Assembly: GCA_001603685.1 (NCBI GenBank)
Contig: LUZO01000161.1
Span: forward strand, 1-12,562
Reading direction: 5' to 3'
From: Bacteroidales bacterium Bact_23
GTDB taxonomy: Bacteria > Bacteroidota > Bacteroidia > Bacteroidales > Lentimicrobiaceae
DNA length: 12,562 nt
Shown here in pieces: positions 7,254 to 12,562 of the stretch (its first letter is position 1; every line of letters begins with the position of its first letter). The position numbers were made by a program, and so were the translations under genes. The notes beneath the pieces are model-generated. The model worked only from the letters and a program-made list of their open reading frames with translations. It did not search any database and was not told the DNA's origin.

Positions 7254-7304
7254 ACCGCGGCGGGGCAGTGCGCCTTCGCGGTTTCTCCTTTTTCCTTCTC
7301 TTTT
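7254..7304 (+). terminator. Probable intrinsic terminator after the T9SS cargo gene
   Basis: Three bases after the stop codon, ACCGC (7254-7258) pairs with GCGGT (7278-7282), and inside it GGCG (7259-7262) pairs with CGCC (7271-7274), leaving an 8-nt loop and a 3-nt bulge. The GC-rich stem runs into a pyrimidine tract rich in T (7282-7304). The tract is interrupted by C, so efficiency may be moderate. Confidence 0.6.
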
Positions 7305-7349
7305 CCGGGCATGCATACTAAGTGCGTCCGTCTGCCGTTTATTGGGCAA

Positions 7350-7379
7350 TAGTTTTCAAACATCCGGTGTTGAAAACTA
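7350..7379. repeat. Perfect 10-bp inverted repeat upstream of the TPR operon, candidate operator or stem-loop
   Basis: TAGTTTTCAA (7350-7359) and TTGAAAACTA (7370-7379) are exact inverted copies separated by 10 bp, so the half-site centres are 20 bp apart, about two helical turns. It ends 66 bp before the ATG of the TPR gene. There is no T-tract after it. Spacing and symmetry fit a dimeric regulator's binding site as well as an RNA hairpin. Confidence 0.5.
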
Positions 7380-7415
7380 CCGGCGTGGGTGGTGAATGGA
7401 TATCCCCATACCGAC

Positions 7416-7423
7416 TAATTTTA
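7416..7423 (+). promoter_or_regulatory. Weak promoter -7 box candidate for the TPR operon
   Basis: TAATTTTA matches TAnnTTTG at all but the last base and lies 22 bp before the ATG at 7446. No -33 element was found. It is the best candidate in the 195-bp gap but may not be the true promoter. Confidence 0.3.
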
Positions 7424-7445
7424 ATGCCAAAACCGAAATCAGTAT

Positions 7446-10400
7446 ATGAGAAGGACTTTTATTGCCATTATTGGTGCTTTGCCTCTGTTTTTCAGCATTC
7501 AAACGATGGCTCAGCAGACTGTTGCCCGGCAGTTTCCGGAGGCTGAAATCACCACGGCTTCCGATCTTTTTAACAAGGAGAAATACGGCGCGGTACGAGA
7601 TCAGTACAGCGTTTTCCTGCCGCCATCGGAGCTGTTCCAGGCGTTCGATGTGGAAAAAGACTACTACACCGCCGTTAGTGCCGCCGAGCTGCAGCATGGC
7701 GATGCCGCCGCACTGCTTGAGAAGTTTCTGGAAGAGCATCCGGAGAATACCCGCACCAACAGGGTGTGGTTTCAACTGGCAAACCTGCATTTCCGCAACA
7801 ACAGCTTCAAAAGTGCGCTGGACGCTTACAGCCATGTGGATAAGTTCGATATGAACCCGGAGGAGCGCGCCGAGTTTACCTTCAAGCAAGGATACTGCTA
7901 CTTCAGGCAGAACGACCTCGACAAGGCGGCTTCCGCATTTTATACCGTCAAGGAGCAGCAGAACCGCTACACCGGCCCGGCTGCCTACTACTACGCCCAC
8001 ATCATGTATGCCGACGGGAAGTACGAAACTGCCCTGCGCGATTTCCAGTCGCTCGAGAAGAACGAAACCTTCAAATCGGTGGTGCCTTACTACATCATTC
8101 AGATTTACTATATTCAGGGTCGTTACGACGAGGTGCTCGAAATGGCTCAGCCCTATCTGAAAGGCCGTCAGAACAAGAGAACCACCGAAATTCTGAGGCT
8201 TGCCGCCGATGTGAACTACCGTCGTGGCAATTACGACGAAGCCGTTAGCCAGCTTGAGGAGTACCGCCGCCTTTCGCGCAACAAATTTTTGCGTGAGGAG
8301 AACTACATCCTGGCTTATTCCTACTACCGTGCCGGCGAGTATGCCAAAGCCATCCCCGAGTTCCAGCAGGTGGCCTATGGCGATGACAGCCTGGCGCAGA
8401 ATGCCTGGTACCATCTGGGCGACAGCTATCTGAAGACATCGCAGAAGCAGTTTGCCTCGAACGCCTTCCTCTCGGCATGGAAAGTGCCCCTGAAGACCGC
8501 AATGGCAGAGGATGCCCTCTTCAACTACGCCAAACTTTCGGTGGAGCTGTCGTACAATCCGTACAACGAGGCCATCAGGGCGCTGCAGCAGTACCTCAGC
8601 GAATATCCCTCATCACCCAGGCGCGACGAAGCCTATACCTATCTGGCAAACCTCTATCTGGTGACGCGCAACTACAAGGAGGCGCTTGCCACCCTCGAAA
8701 ATGTGAAGCAACGCACCCCACAGCAGGATGAAATTTACCGGAAAATTACCTATTACCGCGGACTTGAACTGTTTGCCGACAACCAGTTTTTCGATGCCGT
8801 AGGGATGTTCAGGAAATCGATTGAGATTAAAAACGACCCCGCCATAGCCGCCGGAGCTACTTTCTGGACCGGTGAATCATATTTCAGGCTGAAACAGTAC
8901 GATCAGGCTGCCACCTATTACCGCAATTTCATGGCAATGCCGGCAGCAAAGAGCCATACGGGCTATAATTCAGTTGACTACAACCTTGGCTATGCATTGC
9001 TGAAGCAGAAAAAATACGGCGAAGCGGGCCAGGCCTTCAACCGCTTCATCGAGAACCGCCCCGCCGACCGGAATATGCTGAACGATGCCCGCCTGCGGTT
9101 TGCCGATTGCTACTTCATGCAGAAAAAGTATCAGGATGCCATTCAGCAGTACGATATGGTCATCAACGCCCGCGGCGCCGATGCCGACTATGCCATCTAC
9201 CAGAAATCGCTGGCTTTGGGAGTTACCGGTAATGTAAACCAGAAGGTGGCTTCGCTCCAGCGGCTGATGACCGATTTCCCGCGCTCGCAGTACAACGACG
9301 ACGCCCGCTTTGAAGTGGGGCAGGCGCTGATGACGCTGGGAAAGAACGAAGAGGCGGCGAAAGCCTTCAACGGGCTGATCAGCGAGCATCCAAACAGCAG
9401 CTTTGTAAAGCGCTCGCTGCTGAACATCGGGCTGATCTATTACAACACCAACCGCGATCAGCAGGCGCTTGAAACTTTCAAGAAGGTGGTGAAGGACTAT
9501 CCCGCAACCCCGGAATCGCGCGAAGCACTGGCCATTATCAAAAATATCTATGTGGATCTGAATCAGGTAGATACCTTTATGGATTACTCCAAAGACATTC
9601 CGTTTGCGAATGTTACCCGCTCCGAGCAGGATTCACTCACCTTTATTGCCGTGGAAAACCGCTATATGAGCGGCGATTGCGAGAAGGCGGCCCCCGGTTT
9701 TGCCTCCTACCTCGAGAAATTCCCCAACGGCATATTCTCCATCAAGGCACACTATTTCAGGGCCGATTGCGAAACCCGCGCCGGTCGCCACGCCGAGGCC
9801 CTCTCAAGTTATGAATACATCCTCTCGAAACCCCGTACCGGATACACCGAGAACTCGGCGCTGAGGGCTTCGGAAATCCTTTACCGGATGAAGGATTATT
9901 CAAAAGCGCTGCTGATGTATGAGAAACTGGAAGAGAATGCCGAAAGTCAGGCCAACCTGCAGGAGTCATACCTTGGCCAGATGCGCTGCAATTATCAGAT
10001 TGGAAATCATGGCGTTGCCATCCAGAAAGGCCAGAAGGTGCTGGAGAGCGAAAAGCTTTCACCCAACCTGGCGGCTGAAGCCCATCTCACCATCGGAAAA
10101 TCGATGGTCGCGCTGCACCGCTACGAGCAGGCCAGAGGCTCTTTTGAATCGGTGCTGAAACTTTCGCAGGGCGAAGCCGGAGCGGAAGCGCTCTATAACC
10201 TGGCCGCCATCAGCTACGAGATGAAGGACTACAAAACTGCCGAATCGCAGATCTTCCGCCTGACCGGCGATTTTGCTTCATACGACTACTGGGTGGCCCG
10301 TTCGTTCATCCTGTTGGCGGATGTCTATACCAAAACCGGAAACCTCTTCCAGGCAAAACAGACCCTGCAGAGCATCATCGACAACTATGATGGCGATGAC

Positions 10401-10508
10401 CTCAGGAAAGTGGCCACTGACAAGCTCAATAAGATAAAAAGGGATGAGGAAGCCGCACAGCCCGCCGGAAGGGCATACGACGACGATGAAGGGATTTTTA
10501 TCCGATAG
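7446..10508 (+). CDS. Large periplasmic TPR-repeat protein
   Basis: The 1020-residue product begins with a signal peptide (hydrophobic core about 5-18, likely cut at TMA before Gln23), so it is exported; there is no lipobox cysteine. From about residue 60 to about 1000 it is almost entirely tetratricopeptide-like helical hairpins, recognisable by repeated patterns such as AAYYYAHIMYADGKYETAL, YILAYSYYRAGEYAKAIPEF and NIGLIYYNTNRDQQALETF. No enzymatic domain is visible. The C-terminus ends in an acidic tail (YDDDEG). TPR arrays of this kind act as protein-binding scaffolds. The gene is followed 48 bp later by an outer-membrane barrel gene on the same strand, which suggests that the two products act together. 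Start ATG at 7446 is supported by the signal peptide. A specific partner or process cannot be assigned from sequence; relation to BamD/YbgF-type envelope TPR proteins is only at fold level. Confidence 0.93.
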   Translation: MRRTFIAIIGALPLFFSIQTMAQQTVARQFPEAEITTASDLFNKEKYGAVRDQYSVFLPPSELFQAFDVEKDYYTAVSAAELQHGDAAALLEKFLEEHPENTRTNRVWFQLANLHFRNNSFKSALDAYSHVDKFDMNPEERAEFTFKQGYCYFRQNDLDKAASAFYTVKEQQNRYTGPAAYYYAHIMYADGKYETALRDFQSLEKNETFKSVVPYYIIQIYYIQGRYDEVLEMAQPYLKGRQNKRTTEILRLAADVNYRRGNYDEAVSQLEEYRRLSRNKFLREENYILAYSYYRAGEYAKAIPEFQQVAYGDDSLAQNAWYHLGDSYLKTSQKQFASNAFLSAWKVPLKTAMAEDALFNYAKLSVELSYNPYNEAIRALQQYLSEYPSSPRRDEAYTYLANLYLVTRNYKEALATLENVKQRTPQQDEIYRKITYYRGLELFADNQFFDAVGMFRKSIEIKNDPAIAAGATFWTGESYFRLKQYDQAATYYRNFMAMPAAKSHTGYNSVDYNLGYALLKQKKYGEAGQAFNRFIENRPADRNMLNDARLRFADCYFMQKKYQDAIQQYDMVINARGADADYAIYQKSLALGVTGNVNQKVASLQRLMTDFPRSQYNDDARFEVGQALMTLGKNEEAAKAFNGLISEHPNSSFVKRSLLNIGLIYYNTNRDQQALETFKKVVKDYPATPESREALAIIKNIYVDLNQVDTFMDYSKDIPFANVTRSEQDSLTFIAVENRYMSGDCEKAAPGFASYLEKFPNGIFSIKAHYFRADCETRAGRHAEALSSYEYILSKPRTGYTENSALRASEILYRMKDYSKALLMYEKLEENAESQANLQESYLGQMRCNYQIGNHGVAIQKGQKVLESEKLSPNLAAEAHLTIGKSMVALHRYEQARGSFESVLKLSQGEAGAEALYNLAAISYEMKDYKTAESQIFRLTGDFASYDYWVARSFILLADVYTKTGNLFQAKQTLQSIIDNYDGDDLRKVATDKLNKIKRDEEAAQPAGRAYDDDEGIFIR

Positions 10509-10512
10509 TCCG

Positions 10513-10520
10513 TAATTTTG
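10513..10520 (+). promoter_or_regulatory. Possible internal promoter -7 box before the barrel gene
   Basis: TAATTTTG is a perfect TAnnTTTG match 5 bp after the TPR gene's stop codon and 36 bp before the next ATG, the same distance as at the T9SS cargo gene. No -33 element is evident, so the second gene may have its own start or the match may be chance. Confidence 0.4.
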
Positions 10521-10556
10521 ACAGTTGAAAGCAAATAACAAAGAAAGCGACCGGAA

Positions 10557-12260
10557 ATGAAAAAATATATGAACATCAGCAACCGTTTCATTCAACTTCA
10601 GCCGCTGCTGTCGGCACTGCTGCTGATAATCGCCGTGGGAGCCCTTAACAAAGCCGCCGGGCAGGTGATCAACGAGCAGGTTACCGTGGTGGCCAAATAT
10701 GAACCGTCCATCCCCGACTTCAATAAAATCAACATCAATCCTGCTGCCTCCGAAACGGAGGTAAAGATGCCGGAGATGACCTATTCGGTTAAGCCGTCGC
10801 CCATGGAGACTAAGCTGCAGCCCGAGGCGATTTCTGCCGTGAAGCTGGTGGGCGAGCCGAAGAAAAGCCTCACCCGCAATTACATCAGGGGCGGGATGGG
10901 AAATTACACCACTCCCTATGCGGAGCTGTGGGCCAATTCGCTGCAGTCGAAGTCGCATCAGCTTGGCGTACATGCAAAACACCTCTCATCATCGGGAACC
11001 ATTGAGGACCATCTGAAAAGCTCAAACAGCGTTAACTTGATTCAGCTTCACGGACGCAAATTTTTCGACCAGCATACGCTGAGCGCCGGTTTGAGATTCA
11101 GGCGGAATGTGGTGCATCATTACGGATTCGACCCACGGATGTTTGAAACGGTATTCAATGAGGACGACCTCAAACAGCGCTTCAACAGGCTGAACGCATC
11201 GGCGGCCTTCAACTCGAACTATACCGAAGACGACAAATTGAACCACAGCCTCGCATTCTCGGTCGCCAGTGTAAGCGATAAATTCGAAACCCGCGAAACC
11301 GGAATCAGCATCAGGGGCGCTGCCGACCGCCGCTTTGAACTTTTTGATCTCACCGACTACCAGCAGCTTGGACTCGATGTTTCCGTAGGCTTTGTAAATC
11401 ATAAGGATACCGTGGTTACCCAGAATTCCACGCTGATAAGCGTGAGGCCGTTTATCGCCACCGAGTTCAACGAGTATTATTTCAAAGCCGGTATCGATTT
11501 CAGCTTTGCCGGCGATTCGGTTTCGAAAGCCTACCTCTTCCCCTTTGCCGAAGCGCGTTTGAAACTGATTGAGGATGCGCTCGGCATCTATGCCGGAATT
11601 ACCGGCGGAGTTACCCGTCAGGGATTTGATGCACTTTCGGAAATAAACCCGTTTATTCAGTCGGTGGTGCCGGTAAGATATACCCGCGAGCGGTTTGTAT
11701 TCTACGCCGGAGCCGCAGCCAGAGCCGGTAAGCATGTGAATGTGTATGCGTCATTCCGGACGGGCTTTGTGGGCGATGCCGTGTTCTTTGTCAACGACTT
11801 CTCACAGATCCCCTACAACCGCTTTCTGCCCGTTTACGATGACGCCGGATTTGTTTCAGGTCGCCTCGAAGCGGAATACCATACCGCCGAGCGGATAAAA
11901 GTAAAGGCATATGCTGCATTCGAGAAGTGGAACCCCGAAAATGAGCTACAGGCTTGGCACAAACCGGTGGCAACCCTGGGCGCCGAAGGGTACTACAACA
12001 TCGGAAACAAGGTCATCGCCAGGGCAACGCTCACCGCAAAAGGCAGGCAGTATGCCATGGTTCAGGATGATGAAAAAGCCGTTACCGCCCACCAGATGAA
12101 AGGTTATACCGACCTGAGCCTGGGTTTGGAATACCGCTACACCCGTCAGCTATCGGCATTCCTCAATCTGAATAACATCCTCGGCGTTCGCGCCTACCAG
12201 TGGTACAACTATCCCGGATACCGGTTTAATGCGCTGGCCGGGGTGTCGTTTGCGTTTTAG
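10557..12260 (+). CDS. Outer-membrane beta-barrel protein, TonB-dependent-receptor-like without plug
   Basis: The 567-residue product has a signal peptide (hydrophobic core about 18-31, likely cut at AAG before Gln36). The mature N-terminus holds a short segment VTVVAKYEPSIPDFNKIN (about 42-59), and then the protein becomes a long series of amphipathic beta-strands from about residue 100 to the end, closing with YRFNALAGVSFAF, a terminal aromatic beta-signal used by the Bam machinery. Barrel-like strands such as LGLEYRYTRQLSAFLNLNNIL (split by a turn) resemble the C-terminal strands of TonB-dependent receptors, but no plug domain is present and the protein is much shorter than the usual 700-1000 residues. 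The ATG at 10557 is preceded by an A-rich leader; ATG at 10569 is an alternative. It follows the TPR gene by 48 bp and probably shares its transcript. Transport substrate or structural role is unknown. Confidence 0.87.
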   Translation: MKKYMNISNRFIQLQPLLSALLLIIAVGALNKAAGQVINEQVTVVAKYEPSIPDFNKININPAASETEVKMPEMTYSVKPSPMETKLQPEAISAVKLVGEPKKSLTRNYIRGGMGNYTTPYAELWANSLQSKSHQLGVHAKHLSSSGTIEDHLKSSNSVNLIQLHGRKFFDQHTLSAGLRFRRNVVHHYGFDPRMFETVFNEDDLKQRFNRLNASAAFNSNYTEDDKLNHSLAFSVASVSDKFETRETGISIRGAADRRFELFDLTDYQQLGLDVSVGFVNHKDTVVTQNSTLISVRPFIATEFNEYYFKAGIDFSFAGDSVSKAYLFPFAEARLKLIEDALGIYAGITGGVTRQGFDALSEINPFIQSVVPVRYTRERFVFYAGAAARAGKHVNVYASFRTGFVGDAVFFVNDFSQIPYNRFLPVYDDAGFVSGRLEAEYHTAERIKVKAYAAFEKWNPENELQAWHKPVATLGAEGYYNIGNKVIARATLTAKGRQYAMVQDDEKAVTAHQMKGYTDLSLGLEYRYTRQLSAFLNLNNILGVRAYQWYNYPGYRFNALAGVSFAF

Positions 12261-12264
12261 GCCG

Positions 12265-12327
12265 GAGGTCAGAGGTAAGAGGTAAGAGGTAAGAGGTAGG
12301 AGGTAAGAGGTAAGAGGTAGGAAGTAG
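12265..12327. repeat. Tandem heptamer array, nine units of GAGGTAA type
   Basis: Nine consecutive 7-bp units run without gaps: five GAGGTAA, two GAGGTAG, one GAGGTCA at the left edge and one GAAGTAG at the right edge. It begins 5 bp after the barrel gene's stop codon. The strand asymmetry (purines almost only on the plus strand) is extreme. Confidence 0.93.
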
Positions 12328-12353
12328 GAGAAGGTCTAATTTCCAATTTCTAA

Positions 12354-12509
12354 TCCGCCGCGGCGGACCAAGGTCAAATCTGCCGTAGACGGGGCATCTG
12401 CCGCGGCGGAGCGCCGTCAGGCGCTGCATCCGCCACAGGCGGCTGGTGCAAATGCCGACGCCAGCGGCGGAGGCTGCAAATGTCACGGCCACCGGCCGGG
12501 ACTGCAAAT
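12354..12509. repeat. Array of GC-rich hairpins with variable stems and a recurring TGCAAAT-like linker
   Basis: Successive short stem-loops are separated by a recurring linker. Palindrome TCCGCCGCGGCGGA is at 12354-12367; CCG/CGG at 12383-12392; GCGCC/GGCGC at 12411-12424; CCGCC/GGCGG at 12430-12442. Two 28-bp units follow, each a 21-nt hairpin plus TGCAAAT: 12454-12474 (outer GCC/GGC, inner CGCC/GGCG, loop AGC) and 12482-12502 (outer GTC/GAC, inner GGCC/GGCC, loop ACC). Exact TGCAAAT copies lie at 12447, 12475 and 12503; shorter relatives (CAAATC, GCATC) occur at 12376, 12394 and 12426. Confidence 0.8.
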
Positions 12510-12562
12510 CTTCAAATCTTGAGTCCACTCCGAAAAGTCGATAGGTCTGTTTTGGATGATTG

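Larger units (their letters stand above)
12261..12562. other. Non-coding repetitive region downstream of the barrel gene
   Basis: The final 302 bases hold no convincing gene. In order they contain a 7-bp tandem array (12265-12327), an A/T-rich link with repeated TCTAATTTC-like words (12335-12353), a run of GC-rich hairpins (12354-12502), an 8-bp tandem duplication CAAATCTT (12505-12520), and about 40 bases of plain sequence to the window edge. A 100-codon open frame on the minus strand here is low-complexity and is judged spurious. Confidence 0.7.

Noticed and set aside
7377..8414. Minus-strand open frame of 345 codons opposite the TPR gene
   Set aside because: It lies antisense to a clear TPR coding sequence; the long frame is explained by codon bias of the real gene. 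It has no domain of its own.
12265..12509. CRISPR array
   Set aside because: The 7-bp units have no spacers, and the hairpin units are too short (28 bp including the stem) with variable rather than constant repeats. No cas gene is present.
12226..12528. Minus-strand open frame of 100 codons at the right end
   Set aside because: It runs through the heptamer array and hairpin repeats, giving a low-complexity Leu/Pro/Thr/Ser tail, and overlaps the end of the barrel gene. No start signal or recognisable domain.

Overview
The window looks like chromosomal DNA from a Bacteroidota bacterium, probably a moderately GC-rich member of the Bacteroidales or a relative. Four things point there: perfect TAnnTTTG promoter -7 boxes (the Bacteroidota consensus) in front of several genes, a secreted protein with a type IX secretion (T9SS) C-terminal sorting domain, a DUF2027-Smr protein of the kind found in Bacteroidota, and very weak or absent Shine-Dalgarno sequences. 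No transposase, integrase, phage gene, CRISPR array or tRNA was seen. The lineage is an inference from these traits, not from a marker-gene match.

Layout. 1-1785 (+) is the C-terminal ~594 residues of a prolyl oligopeptidase, cut by the window edge, with the Ser/Asp/His triad intact. 1883-3091 (+) is an exported protein with a ~200-residue coiled coil and a beta-rich C-terminal domain of unknown function. 3088-4275 (-) is a lipoprotein di-heme cytochrome c peroxidase of the MauG/CcpA superfamily, whose stop codon overlaps that of the preceding convergent gene. 4419-5546 (+) is a DUF2027-Smr protein. About 5668-6061 (+) is the RNase P RNA gene rnpB, with its own promoter and a strong terminator just downstream. 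6321-7250 (+) is a small secreted T9SS cargo protein with a jelly-roll-like domain. 7446-10508 (+) and 10557-12260 (+) form a two-gene unit: a ~1020-residue periplasmic TPR protein and a ~567-residue outer-membrane beta-barrel protein. The last ~300 bases are non-coding and repetitive: a 7-bp tandem repeat array followed by a run of GC-rich hairpins with differing stems joined by a recurring TGCAAAT-like linker.

How the parts relate. Apart from rnpB and the Smr protein, almost every product is exported: periplasmic peptidase (likely), coiled-coil envelope protein, periplasmic lipoprotein peroxidase, T9SS cargo, TPR protein and outer-membrane barrel. The TPR/barrel pair is the clearest functional unit and probably forms an envelope complex, but its substrate or role cannot be read from sequence. 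The most unusual non-coding signals are the terminal hairpin array (12354-12509), a perfect 10-bp inverted repeat upstream of the TPR gene (7350-7379), and two adjacent hairpins between the Smr gene and rnpB. I did not find convincing evidence for a new multi-gene defence or metabolic system here.
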